From the NCBI RefSeq assembly GCF_030409335.1, contig NZ_JAUFPN010000033.1:1-62780 (forward strand): a stretch of DNA of 62,780 nt, in the 5' to 3' direction. Source of the stretch: Paeniroseomonas aquatica. Lineage in GTDB: Bacteria > Pseudomonadota > Alphaproteobacteria > Acetobacterales > Acetobacteraceae. Under the pieces are notes generated by a model that was not told the origin of the DNA, ran no database searches, and saw only the letters and a program-made list of their open reading frames with translations. Made by a program: the position numbers and the translations under genes. Position 1 is the first letter of the stretch; each line of letters starts with the position of its first letter. Shown in pieces: positions 36,166 to 46,669 of this stretch.

Positions 36166-36169
<4 letters not shown>
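34817..36169 (+). CDS. ppsR: PpsR/CrtJ-type photosynthesis repressor (PAS-PAS-HTH)
   Basis: About 450 residues. An N-terminal PAS-like domain, a glutamine-containing helix (AELQARLIAAQQAREQD), two more PAS domains (about 135-255 and 260-370) and a C-terminal Fis-type helix-turn-helix (KRTAAAEMLGLSRQSLYAKLERYG) match PpsR/CrtJ, which represses bacteriochlorophyll, carotenoid and light-harvesting genes. The only cysteine is C403, inside the DNA-binding domain; classical PpsR has two that form a redox disulfide. GGAGAGG precedes the ATG at 34817. It overlaps bphP, so light control through the phytochrome is likely. Confidence 0.9.
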
Positions 36170-38409
<2,240 letters not shown>

Positions 38410-38411
38410 CC

Positions 38412-39077
38412 GTGGCCGCTGCCGGCGCCCGCATGCTGCTGCGGGAGGCGACCGCCGAGGTGCATGCCCGGTTGCATGGGGTGCCGGCCTTCCGGGCCCT
38501 GGCCGAGGGACGGCTCAGCCTGCCGGCCTATGGCGCCCTGCTGGGCCGCCTGCTGGGCTTCCATGCCGCCGTCGAGGCCGCGCTCGCCGCCGCGCCAAGC
38601 CTGCTGCCCTACGGCATCGACCTGGCCGAGCGCGGCCGCAGCGCGGCGCTGCGGGCCGACCTCGCCGCGCTCGGCCTGACGCCGCCGGAGTACCCGCCGC
38701 TGGCGCCGGTGCCCAGGCTGGATACGGCCGCCCGGGCGCTCGGCTGCCTCTACGTGACCGAGGGCTCGACGCTCGGCGGCCGCCAGCTGGCCCGCGGCCT
38801 GGACCCGCTGCTGCCGGGGGGCGGCGAGGCCGGGCGCGCCTTCCTGCTCGGCCATGGTGCCCGGCACGGCGCCATGTGGCAGGCCTGCTGCGCCGCGGTC
38901 GAGGCCTGCGGCAGCGAGCCTGGCGGCCTGGCCGGCATGGCCGCGGCGGCCGGCGAGACCTTCGCCGCCTTCGAGGCCTGGTTCGCCCCGGGCGCCGGGG
39001 GCTTGCCGCAGCATGGCCCGGCCCCGGCGGCCGCCTCGGGCGAGGCCCGGGCAGGGGGCCGCCGCCGGCCGGGCTAA
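38412..39077 (+). CDS. bphO: Biliverdin-producing heme oxygenase (BphO)
   Basis: About 221 residues. The heme oxygenase fold is shown by REATAEVHARLHG with the likely proximal histidine H18 and by LYVTEGSTLGGRQLA with the glycine-rich distal helix. It opens heme to biliverdin, the chromophore of the adjoining phytochrome. The GTG at 38412 starts two bases after the bphP stop; an ATG at 38433 is an alternative. The last 25 residues are rich in Gly, Ala and Arg and may be a disordered tail. Confidence 0.9.
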   Translation: MAAAGARMLLREATAEVHARLHGVPAFRALAEGRLSLPAYGALLGRLLGFHAAVEAALAAAPSLLPYGIDLAERGRSAALRADLAALGLTPPEYPPLAPVPRLDTAARALGCLYVTEGSTLGGRQLARGLDPLLPGGGEAGRAFLLGHGARHGAMWQACCAAVEACGSEPGGLAGMAAAAGETFAAFEAWFAPGAGGLPQHGPAPAAASGEARAGGRRRPG

Positions 39078-39175
39078 TTCCGCGCCAAAGCAAACGCCTA
39101 AGCCTTGGTTCCGGGCAGTCCGGCGGCCAGCATTCCACTCTAGCGGTGGCGGCCCGCCCCGGCTAAGGAACGGCC

Positions 39176-40510
39176 ATGTTGCGCCCCGCCCCCCGCGTCC
39201 GAGCCGCCGCCCCCGCCGCCCTGCTGGCGACCGCCCTCTGGGGCATCGCCGTCGCGGCCCAGGCGCAGATCCCGCCGCATTCCCAGGCGGCGGGCCAGGC
39301 GGCGACCCAGAGCAACCGCATCGTCGCCGTGGTGAACGGCGAGGTGGTGAGCCGATCCGACATCATCGGCCGGGCGCGGCTCTTTGCCCTCAACGCCGGC
39401 ATCGCGGTGGCGCCCGAGGTGCTCGACCGGCTGACCCCGCAGGTCACCCGCCTGCTGATCGACGAGCGGCTGCGCCTGCAGGAGGTGCAGCGCCGCCGCC
39501 TGCCGGTGACCGATGCCGAGGTCGCCGAGCAGATCGCCGAGCTGGAGCAGCGCAACAACCTGCCGAACGGCGCGCTGCGGGCGCAGCTCCAGCAGATCGG
39601 CATCCAGCCGCGGGTGCTCTATGACCAGATCCGCACCCAGATCGGCTGGGGCCGCCTGCTGCGCCAGCAGCTCGGGCCCAATGCGGTCCCGGCGGATGCC
39701 GAGGTCCAGGACCAGATCCGCAACGCCAAGGCCCGGGCGGGGCAGCCGGAATTCCTGGTTTCCGAGATCTTCATCCCGATCGACGACCCGCGCACCGAGC
39801 CAGAGACCCGCCGCTTCGTCGACGAGGTGATCCGCCAGCTCCGCGCCGGCACCGCCTTCCCGGTGGCGGCCACCCAGTTCAGCCAGGCGCAGACCGCGCT
39901 GCAGGGCGGTGACCTCGGCTGGATCCGCAAGGAGGACGTGGACCCCGAGGTCGCCGCGGTGATCGAGCGCATGCCGCCCGGCGCCATCAGCAACGCCATC
40001 AAGGTGCCCGGCGGCTACCAGATCGTCGCCCTGCGGCAGCGCCGCGAATCCGGCCGCGACCTGGCGACGCTGCTGACCGTCCGCCAGGCCTATTTCCCCT
40101 TCTCCAGCGCGCTGGACCCGAACAACCCGACGCAGCAGCAGCGTGACCAGGTGGACAAGGCCCAGCGGCTCGCCGCCGGCGCCCGCAGCTGCGACGCGGT
40201 GGAGCAGGCGGCCCGCGGCGGCTCCGGCGCCGACCGGCCGGTGGACCCCGGCCAGATCCGGCTCGAGACCGTCACCCCGCCGCCGCTGCGCGCCATGCTG
40301 GCCAGCCTCACCCCGGGCAAGGCCTCGCAGCCGATCCTGACGCCCGAGGGGGTGATGGTGATGATGGTCTGCACCAAGGAGCAGCGGAACCTGGCGGAGT
40401 TCACGCCCGAGCAGGCGCAGCAGCAACTGCTGCGGGACCGGGTGGAGCTGCTGAGCCGCCAGCTGCAGCGCGACCTGCGCCGGCGCGCGCAGATCGAGAT
40501 GCGGAACTGA
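39176..40510 (+). CDS. surA: Periplasmic chaperone / peptidyl-prolyl isomerase SurA
   Basis: A 444-residue outer-membrane protein chaperone with a signal peptide (AALLATALWGIAVAAQA-Q). The SurA N-domain starts at IVAVVNGEVVSRSDI, and a parvulin domain lies at about residues 190-285 (GGDLGWIRKEDVDPE). A second parvulin-like region at about 300-395 is divergent. AAGGA precedes the ATG. Its TGA overlaps the CTG from which rsmA appears to start, as in the usual surA-(pdxA)-rsmA neighbourhood; pdxA is missing here. Confidence 0.92.
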   Translation: MLRPAPRVRAAAPAALLATALWGIAVAAQAQIPPHSQAAGQAATQSNRIVAVVNGEVVSRSDIIGRARLFALNAGIAVAPEVLDRLTPQVTRLLIDERLRLQEVQRRRLPVTDAEVAEQIAELEQRNNLPNGALRAQLQQIGIQPRVLYDQIRTQIGWGRLLRQQLGPNAVPADAEVQDQIRNAKARAGQPEFLVSEIFIPIDDPRTEPETRRFVDEVIRQLRAGTAFPVAATQFSQAQTALQGGDLGWIRKEDVDPEVAAVIERMPPGAISNAIKVPGGYQIVALRQRRESGRDLATLLTVRQAYFPFSSALDPNNPTQQQRDQVDKAQRLAAGARSCDAVEQAARGGSGADRPVDPGQIRLETVTPPPLRAMLASLTPGKASQPILTPEGVMVMMVCTKEQRNLAEFTPEQAQQQLLRDRVELLSRQLQRDLRRRAQIEMRN

Positions 40511-41352
40511 CCGGCATTCCTCCCGAGGGGCTTCCCTCCCTCAAGGACACCATCGCCCGGCACGGGCTGGAGGCGCGGAAGTCGCTCGGCCAGCACTTCC
40601 TGCTGGACGAGGGAATCTGCCGCCGCATCGCGACCCTGGCCGGCGACCTGACCGGCCGGCACGTGCTGGAGGTCGGCCCCGGCCCCGGCGGCCTGACCCG
40701 CGCCCTGCTGGCCGGCCCGGCCGAGACGGTTGTCGCGGTGGAGCTCGACCGCCGCGCGGTGGCGGCGCTGGCCGAGCTGGAAGCGGCCCATCCCGGCCGG
40801 CTCACGGTGATCGAGGCGGATGCGCTCGGCATCGACGTCGCCGCGCTGCTGCCGGCGCCGCGCGTCATCCTGGCCAACCTGCCCTACAACGTGGCGACGC
40901 CGCTGCTGGTCGGCTGGCTGCGCCATGCCGCGGGCATCGGCGGCATGGCCCTGATGTTCCAGCAGGAAGTGGCCGAGCGCATCTGCGCCGCGCCGGATAC
41001 CGGCGCCTATGGCCGGCTGGCGGTGCTGGCCCAGTGGCGCTGCCGATGCGAGCTGCTGCTGCGGCTGCCGCCCGGCGCCTTCACCCCGCCGCCCAAGATC
41101 TGGTCCGCCGTGGTCGGCTTCACCCCGCACCCGGAGGATCCCGGCGATGCCCTGTTCCGGGCGATGGAGCGGCTGACCGCGGCCGCCTTCGGCCAGCGGC
41201 GCAAGATGCTGCGGGGCTCGCTGAAGTCGCTCGGCGATCCGGAAGGGCTGCTGGCGGCGGCCGGGATCGAGGGGCAGCGGCGAGCGGAGACGCTGACGGT
41301 GCCGGAATTCGACCGGCTGGCGCGGATCCTCGCGGCCCGCGCCGCGGGGTAG
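40507..41352 (+). CDS. rsmA: 16S rRNA (adenine1518/1519-N6,N6) dimethyltransferase
   Basis: About 281 residues. It dimethylates two adenines near the 3' end of 16S rRNA. RsmA features: KSLGQHFLLDEGIC, the SAM loop VLEVGPGPGGLTRALL and the catalytic NLPYNVATPLL. There is no ATG, GTG or TTG between the surA coding end and the SAM loop, where the first GTG (40663) would delete essential sequence. The best start is CTG at 40507, overlapping the surA stop (CTGA), which gives a normal N-terminus; ATT at 40516 is the only other candidate. Confidence 0.88.
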   Translation: MTGIPPEGLPSLKDTIARHGLEARKSLGQHFLLDEGICRRIATLAGDLTGRHVLEVGPGPGGLTRALLAGPAETVVAVELDRRAVAALAELEAAHPGRLTVIEADALGIDVAALLPAPRVILANLPYNVATPLLVGWLRHAAGIGGMALMFQQEVAERICAAPDTGAYGRLAVLAQWRCRCELLLRLPPGAFTPPPKIWSAVVGFTPHPEDPGDALFRAMERLTAAAFGQRRKMLRGSLKSLGDPEGLLAAAGIEGQRRAETLTVPEFDRLARILAARAAG

Positions 41353-41423
41353 GACGGATCACCCGCCGTTCCGCCCCGGCACAATCCGCCACCCTGAAGC
41401 CCGCTTCCTGCTAAGCAGCCCCG

Positions 41424-42539
41424 ATGATCCCAGACAAAGCCTTCGAGATATTCCTGGTGACCGTGCCGGGCCTGGAGCCGGCCCTCTGCGCGGAGGTGCG
41501 GCTCAAGGGGTTCAAGCAGCCGAAGGCCATCCCCGGCGGCGTCGTCCTCAAGGGCGGCTGGCCCGAGGTCTGGCGCGCCAACCTCTGGGTCCGCGGCGCC
41601 GGGCGGGTGCTGGCGCGGCTCGACCAATTCCCGGTCGTCCATCTCGCGCATCTCGACAGCCGCGCCCGTGCCATCCCCTGGGCCAGCGTCCTGCGCCCCG
41701 ACGTGCCCTTCCGGGTCGAGGCCTCCTGCAGCAAGTCGCGCATCTACCACAGCGATGCCGCGGCCGAGCGCATCGTGACCGCCATCCGGGAGACGCTGGG
41801 CGCGCCGCATGCGGCGGATGCCGCCGTGCTGGTCCGCGCCCGCATCGACCACGACATCTGCACCATCAGCGTCGATACCTCGGGTGAGCCGCTCTACAAG
41901 CGCGGCTACAAGCGGGCGGTCAATCCGGCGCCGATGCGGGAGACCATGGCCTCGCTGTTCCTGCAGGAATGCGGCTACACCGGCCAGGAACCGCTGCTCG
42001 ACCCGATGTGCGGCGCCGGCACCTTCGTCATCGAGGCGGCGGAGATCGCCGCAAGGCTCAACCCCGGCCGCGCCCGCCATTTCGCCTTCGAGCAATTGGC
42101 CACCTTCGATGCCGCCGCCTGGCAGGCCATGCGGGCGGTGAAGAGCAGCCGGACGCCGGCCGCCGGCTGCCACGGCAGCGACCGCGATGGCGGCGCCATC
42201 GAGATGAGCCGCGCCAATGCCGAGCGCGCCGGGGTCGCCGGGATCACCACGTTCCGTGAGGCGAGCATCGCCGAGCTGAACCCGCCCGCCGGGCCGCCCG
42301 GCCTGGTCATCGTCAACCCGCCCTATGGCACCCGCCTCGGCGAGAAGGACACGCTCGGCCCGCTGTACCAGTCGCTCGGGCAGACGCTGCTGCGCCGCTT
42401 CGCCGGCTGGCGCGTTGGCCTCATCGCCAGCGATCCCGCGCTGGCGCAGGCGACCGGCCTGCCCTTCCTGCCGGGCGGCCTGCCGGTGCCGCATGGCGGG
42501 CTGCGGATTTCGCTGTACCGGACCGCGAAGCTGGGCTGA
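41424..42539 (+). CDS. THUMP-domain RNA methyltransferase (RlmL/YpsC-like)
   Basis: A 371-residue class I methyltransferase. The N-terminal THUMP region binds RNA (LVTVPGLEPALCAEV at the start), followed by DPMCGAGTFVIEAA for SAM binding and the NPPYG catalytic motif for N2-guanine methylation. It resembles the N-terminal enzyme of RlmL, which methylates G2445 of 23S rRNA. It follows rsmA after about 70 bases, so two rRNA-modifying enzymes lie side by side. Confidence 0.9.
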   Translation: MIPDKAFEIFLVTVPGLEPALCAEVRLKGFKQPKAIPGGVVLKGGWPEVWRANLWVRGAGRVLARLDQFPVVHLAHLDSRARAIPWASVLRPDVPFRVEASCSKSRIYHSDAAAERIVTAIRETLGAPHAADAAVLVRARIDHDICTISVDTSGEPLYKRGYKRAVNPAPMRETMASLFLQECGYTGQEPLLDPMCGAGTFVIEAAEIAARLNPGRARHFAFEQLATFDAAAWQAMRAVKSSRTPAAGCHGSDRDGGAIEMSRANAERAGVAGITTFREASIAELNPPAGPPGLVIVNPPYGTRLGEKDTLGPLYQSLGQTLLRRFAGWRVGLIASDPALAQATGLPFLPGGLPVPHGGLRISLYRTAKLG

Positions 42540-42546
42540 TCGGGTC

Positions 42547-43470
42547 TCAGCGCACCCCGAACCAGCCCACCAGCACGCCGAGCGTCACCACCGAGAGCAC
42601 GGTGCTCACCAGCACCGTCGCCCCGGACCGCGCCGCGCCGACCTGGTAGCGCTGCGCCAGGAGGAAGGCATTGGCCCCGGTCGGCATCGCCGCGGCCATC
42701 ACCGCGACCGCCGTCTCGAGCGGCGGGAGCGCCATCGCCCAGGCCACCAGCCAGACCAGTGCCGGCATCGCCAGCAGCTTCAGCACGGTCGCCAGCACCG
42801 TCTCCCGCCAGCCCGCGGTGATGTCGAATTGCGCCAGGCTGCCGCCGAGGCAGAACAGCGCGACCGGCGGCCCGGCCCCGCCCAGCAGCCCCAGGGTCTG
42901 CTTCAGCACGCCCGGCGGCGGCGGCAGCCCCACCAGCCGCCAGACCATGGCCGCGGCCACCGCCATGACGATCGGGTTGCGCGCCACGCCCAGCAGCGTC
43001 GCCCGCAGCACCCGCCGCCAGGGCGCATGCGCATGCAGCCCGACCTCGGCGACGATGGTCGCCGTCCCCAGCAGCACCATGGAATGCAGCGCCAGGATCG
43101 CCAGCAGCATCGCCAGCGCCGGCGGCCCGAAGGCGGCGAGGATGAGCGGGATGCCCATCATCGCGGTATTCCCGAAGGTCGCATCCAGCGCCAGCATCCC
43201 GGCCGGGCCCAGCGGCAGCCGCCGCCGCGCGCCCCAGAGCGTCGCGGCATAGAGCGTCGCGGTGCCGAGGAAGAAGGCCAGCGCCGCCCGGCCGCCGCCC
43301 ATCTCGGCGCTGGTGCCGCCGAGGAACAGCAGGGAGGGCATGCAGAAGGTGAAGACGAAGCGGGTCAGCGCCTGAAAGCCGGCAGTATCCAGGAAGCGCC
43401 GCCGCGCCATCAGCCAGCCCAAGCCGATGATGATGAAGACCGGCCCGACGACCTCGAGGACGGGCCCCAT
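42547..43470 (-). CDS. AEC-family membrane transporter
   Basis: A 307-residue protein with about ten hydrophobic helices in two halves, typical of the auxin-efflux-carrier family, whose bacterial members move malonate, malate or other small acids. The first half has FCMPSLLFLGG; the second has ALFCLGGSLAQF and MPTGANAFLLAQRY. Its ATG directly follows the gmk stop, so it is co-transcribed with yicC and gmk. Substrate unknown. Confidence 0.88.
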   Translation of the reverse strand: MGPVLEVVGPVFIIIGLGWLMARRRFLDTAGFQALTRFVFTFCMPSLLFLGGTSAEMGGGRAALAFFLGTATLYAATLWGARRRLPLGPAGMLALDATFGNTAMMGIPLILAAFGPPALAMLLAILALHSMVLLGTATIVAEVGLHAHAPWRRVLRATLLGVARNPIVMAVAAAMVWRLVGLPPPPGVLKQTLGLLGGAGPPVALFCLGGSLAQFDITAGWRETVLATVLKLLAMPALVWLVAWAMALPPLETAVAVMAAAMPTGANAFLLAQRYQVGAARSGATVLVSTVLSVVTLGVLVGWFGVR

Positions 43471-44097
43471 CTAGCCGCGCAGCAGCGTGGCGACGAAATC
43501 CGCGAGCCAGGGCTGCCGGTGCCGGCGGGTCCGCGCCGCATGCAGGATGGCGCGGGCGGCGGCGACGGTCGCGGCGAAATCCTCGTTCACCAGCACATGG
43601 TCGAACTCGTCCCAATGCGCCATCTCGGTGCGGGAGGCGGCCATGCGGCGGGCGATCTCCTCCTCGGGGTCGGTGCCGCGGCCGCGCAGGCGCCGCTCCA
43701 GCTCGGCCAGGCTCGGCGGCAGCAGGAAGATGCCGACGATGTCTTCGGGCATCGCCGCCTTCAGCAGCCGGTGGCCCTGCCACTCGATGTCGAAGAGCAC
43801 GTCCCGCCCGGCCGCCAGCGCCGCCTCCACCGGGGCGCGCGGCGTCCCGTAGGAGCGGCCGAGGAAACCGGCATGCTCGAGGAATTCCCCGGCGGCGACC
43901 CCGGCAGCGAATTGCTCGGGGCTGCGGAAGAAGTAGTGCTCGCCCTCCCGCTCGCCCGGCCGCGGCGCCCGGGTGGTGGCGCTGACCGAGAGCCGCAGCT
44001 CCGGCTCAAGGTCCAGCAGGGCGCGGGAGATGCTGGTCTTGCCGCCGCCCGGGGCGGCCGCCAGCACCAGGCAGGTGCCGCGTCGGGGATGGCTCAT
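43471..44097 (-). CDS. gmk: Guanylate kinase
   Basis: A 208-residue kinase that makes GDP from GMP. The P-loop reads AAPGGGKTS, differing from the usual GPSGAGKS but with glycines and lysine in place; SVSATTRAPRPGE is the GMP-binding region and DVLFDIEWQG the core strand. The ATG overlaps the yicC stop by four bases (ATGA), matching the conserved yicC-gmk pair. Confidence 0.95.
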   Translation of the reverse strand: MSHPRRGTCLVLAAAPGGGKTSISRALLDLEPELRLSVSATTRAPRPGEREGEHYFFRSPEQFAAGVAAGEFLEHAGFLGRSYGTPRAPVEAALAAGRDVLFDIEWQGHRLLKAAMPEDIVGIFLLPPSLAELERRLRGRGTDPEEEIARRMAASRTEMAHWDEFDHVLVNEDFAATVAAARAILHAARTRRHRQPWLADFVATLLRG

Positions 44098-44981
44098 TCG
44101 ACGTTCGCCGCCTGCTCCTTCAGCCGCTCGATCGCCGCCTTCAGGTCGAGGCCGATGCGGGTCAGCGGGACGGAGGCGGATTTCGAGCAGAGGGTATTGG
44201 CTTCGCGGACGAATTCCTGGGTGAGGAAGTCGAGCTTGCGGCCGGCCCCGTCGCCGGCGGCGATCAGGGCCCCGGCCGCCTCGATATGCGCGGCGAGCCG
44301 GTCCAGCTCCTCCCGCACATCGGACTTCTGCGCCAGCAGCGCCACTTCCTGGGCCAGCCGCTCCTCCGGGATCCGGGCGGTGCCGGCCTCACCGAGCAGC
44401 GCGGCGAGCTGTTCCAGCATGCGCGCCCGCTGCGCCGCGGGCTGGCCCACCGCCTCGGCCGCGGCGGCATCGCGCAGCGCGGCGATCTCGGCCAGCAGGC
44501 CGGAGAGGATTTCCTGCAGCTTGGCGCCCTCGGCCTGCCGCGCCTCGGCCAGCCCGGCCAGGGCCTGGCCGAAGGCCTCGGCCAGGGCGGCGCGCTTGGT
44601 CTCCTCGAGCGCCTCGTCGGGCTGCGGCACCTCGGTCCGCATGACCCCGGGCAGGGCGAGCAGCGCCTCGGCCCGTGGCGACATGCTGCCGCGGATGCGC
44701 CCGGCGAGCTCGAGCGCCAGTTGCAGCGCCTGGTCCAGCGCCGCCGGGTCGACCGTCAGCCGCGGCCGGTCCTCCCGCTTCAGGGTCAGGCTGGCGGAGA
44801 TGTTGCCGCGCTTGAAGCGCTTGCCCGTCGCCTCGCGGAGCGGTGCCTCCAGCGCGTCCTGGCCGTTCGGCAGCCGCAGCCTGAGGTCGAGGCCCCGGCC
44901 GTTGACGCTGCGCAATTCCCAGACGAAGGCGGTACCGTCGGCCAGCGTGCCACTCTCGCGCGCGAAGCCGGTCATGCTCAT
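44094..44981 (-). CDS. yicC: YicC-family endoribonuclease-like protein
   Basis: About 295 residues. It begins SMTGFARESG, shows the RLPNGQDALEAPLREATGKRFKRG segment and ends with the DUF1732 helix QEFVREANTLCSKS. YicC in E. coli has endoribonuclease activity on small RNAs. The ATG at 44981 fits the family N-terminus; another in-frame ATG at 44993 is possible, and neither has a strong ribosome site. It is translationally coupled to gmk. Confidence 0.93.
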   Translation of the reverse strand: MSMTGFARESGTLADGTAFVWELRSVNGRGLDLRLRLPNGQDALEAPLREATGKRFKRGNISASLTLKREDRPRLTVDPAALDQALQLALELAGRIRGSMSPRAEALLALPGVMRTEVPQPDEALEETKRAALAEAFGQALAGLAEARQAEGAKLQEILSGLLAEIAALRDAAAAEAVGQPAAQRARMLEQLAALLGEAGTARIPEERLAQEVALLAQKSDVREELDRLAAHIEAAGALIAAGDGAGRKLDFLTQEFVREANTLCSKSASVPLTRIGLDLKAAIERLKEQAANVE

Positions 44982-45023
44982 AAGGATGCCCATGGCGGGG
45001 GTTGTCCCGCGCGGCGGGGCACG

Positions 45024-45839
45024 ATGCAAGCAATGGTGACGCAACGGCATATCCTGATCACCGGGGCCTCGGCCGGGCTGGGCCGTGCCCTGGCGCTGGC
45101 CGCGGCCGCGCCGGGGGCGGTGCTGCACCTGTCCGGCCGCGATGCCGGGCGGATCGGGGCGGTGGCCGAGGCCTGCCGGGCCCGCGGCGCCACCGCCCAG
45201 GGCCAGGTGGCGGACGTGCGGGATGCCGCGGCCATGGCGGCCTGGATCGCCGGGGCAGGGCGGCTCGACCTCGTCGTCGCCAATGCCGGCATCTCGGCCG
45301 GGACCGGCGGCGCGGTGGAGCCGGCCGCCACCGCCCGCGCGGTCTTCGAGACCAATGTCACGGGCGTGCTGAACACCGTGCTGCCGGCGCTGGAGGCGAT
45401 GGCCGCCCAGGCCCCCGGCCCGGACGGGCTGCGCGGCCGGGTCGCGGTGGTGGCCTCGGTCGCCGCCTTCGTCGCGGCGCCGGGCGCCCCGGCCTATTGC
45501 GCCAGCAAGGCCGCGGTGCAGCGCTGGGCGGAGGCGCTGGATGCGACCGAGCGGCGCCGGGGCATCCGCCTGCACGCCGTCTGCCCCGGCTACATCCGCA
45601 CCGCCATGACGGCGCGGAACGATTTCCCCATGCCCTTCCTGATGGACGCCGAGGAGGCGGCGCGGCGGACCCTGGCCGGCATCGCCGCCGGCCGTACCCG
45701 CATCGCCTATCCCTGGCCGGTCTACTGGGGGGCGCGGCTGGCCGGGGCGCTGCCGCTCGGGCTGCGGGCGGCGCTGTTCAACCGGCTCCCGGCGAAGGCG
45801 GCCCAGCTGGATGAGGCGCGGGAACAGGGTCCGGGGTGA
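45024..45839 (+). CDS. Short-chain dehydrogenase/reductase
   Basis: About 271 residues of the classical SDR family: cofactor loop TGASAGLGRALAL, VANAGIS, a catalytic Ser region VASVAAFVA, and YCASKAAVQRW with the Tyr-Lys pair. The arginine after the second strand (SGRDAGR) suggests NADP(H). Its last 62 bases overlap the end of the convergent TerC gene. Substrate unknown; a carbonyl or hydroxyl reductase is expected. Confidence 0.9.
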   Translation: MQAMVTQRHILITGASAGLGRALALAAAAPGAVLHLSGRDAGRIGAVAEACRARGATAQGQVADVRDAAAMAAWIAGAGRLDLVVANAGISAGTGGAVEPAATARAVFETNVTGVLNTVLPALEAMAAQAPGPDGLRGRVAVVASVAAFVAAPGAPAYCASKAAVQRWAEALDATERRRGIRLHAVCPGYIRTAMTARNDFPMPFLMDAEEAARRTLAGIAAGRTRIAYPWPVYWGARLAGALPLGLRAALFNRLPAKAAQLDEAREQGPG

Positions 45840-46548
45840 CCTTCCTCCGCATCGCCCGCTTGGCCAGCAGGTTCAGGCCTTCCACCGCGGTGGCGAAGGC
45901 CATGGCGGCATAGACGAAGCCCTTCGGCAGATGGACGCCGAAGCCCTCGGCCACCAGCACCATGCCGATCATCACCAGGAAGGCCAGCGCCAGCATCACC
46001 ACCGTCGGGTTGCGCTCCATGAAGCGCGAGAGCGCATCCATCGAGAACAGCATGGCGATGACCGAGACCACGATGGCGGTGGCGATGATCCAGAACTCCC
46101 GCGTCAGGGCCACCGCTGCCAGGATGCTGTCCACCGAGAAGACCATGTCGAGCAGCAATATCTGGATGACGGTGGGCCAGAAGCGGGCCGTCACCCCGTC
46201 CGCCGCTTGGCTCTCCGCCTGGGAGTCGGGGTCCACCCGGTGGTGGATCTCGATCACCGCCTTGCCGATCAGGAAGAGCCCGCCGCTCAGCAGGATCAGG
46301 TCCTTGCCGGAGAACTCCATCCCCATCACGGAGAACAGCGGCCGCGTCAGGGTCAGCAGCCAGGAGGTGGCGGCCAGCATGCCGAAGCGCATCAGCACCG
46401 CGAGGCCAAGGCCGATCCGCCGCGCCATCACCCGCTGCTCCGCTGGCAGGCGGTTCGACAGGATGGCGATGAAGACCAGGTTGTCGATGCCGAGCACGAC
46501 CTCCATGGCGATGAGCGCAAACAGCGCGACGATGATTTCGCTTTCCAT
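45778..46548 (-). CDS. TerC-family membrane protein
   Basis: About 256 residues with seven or eight helices. Typical TerC segments: ALIAMEVVLGIDNLVFIAILS at the start and ILLLDMVFSVDSILAAVAL in the middle, each with the conserved acidic residues that bind metal ions. Members have been linked to manganese export to the exoplasmic side and to metal resistance. The ATG at 46548 fits the family start. It is convergent with the SDR and overlaps it by 62 bases, and divergent from the FtsX-like permease. Confidence 0.9.
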   Translation of the reverse strand: MESEIIVALFALIAMEVVLGIDNLVFIAILSNRLPAEQRVMARRIGLGLAVLMRFGMLAATSWLLTLTRPLFSVMGMEFSGKDLILLSGGLFLIGKAVIEIHHRVDPDSQAESQAADGVTARFWPTVIQILLLDMVFSVDSILAAVALTREFWIIATAIVVSVIAMLFSMDALSRFMERNPTVVMLALAFLVMIGMVLVAEGFGVHLPKGFVYAAMAFATAVEGLNLLAKRAMRRKVTPDPVPAPHPAGPPSPGAG

Positions 46549-46669
46549 GGTTTTCAGGTCTCCCGGGCGGGCGGCGTAACGCTTCTTCACCCCAGGCGTT
46601 GCCGCCCGGGCTTGGATCGGTCCCCGGCGGCCCCACCTCGGGACCTCCAGTATAGTGTGGAGAGCGGGT

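Noticed and set aside
46549-46654. A possible yybP-ykoY manganese riboswitch upstream of the TerC gene
   Set aside because: The gap is only 106 bases and I could not align the conserved core of the aptamer; only a GGGAGACC-like end is suggestive. A covariance-model search would decide.
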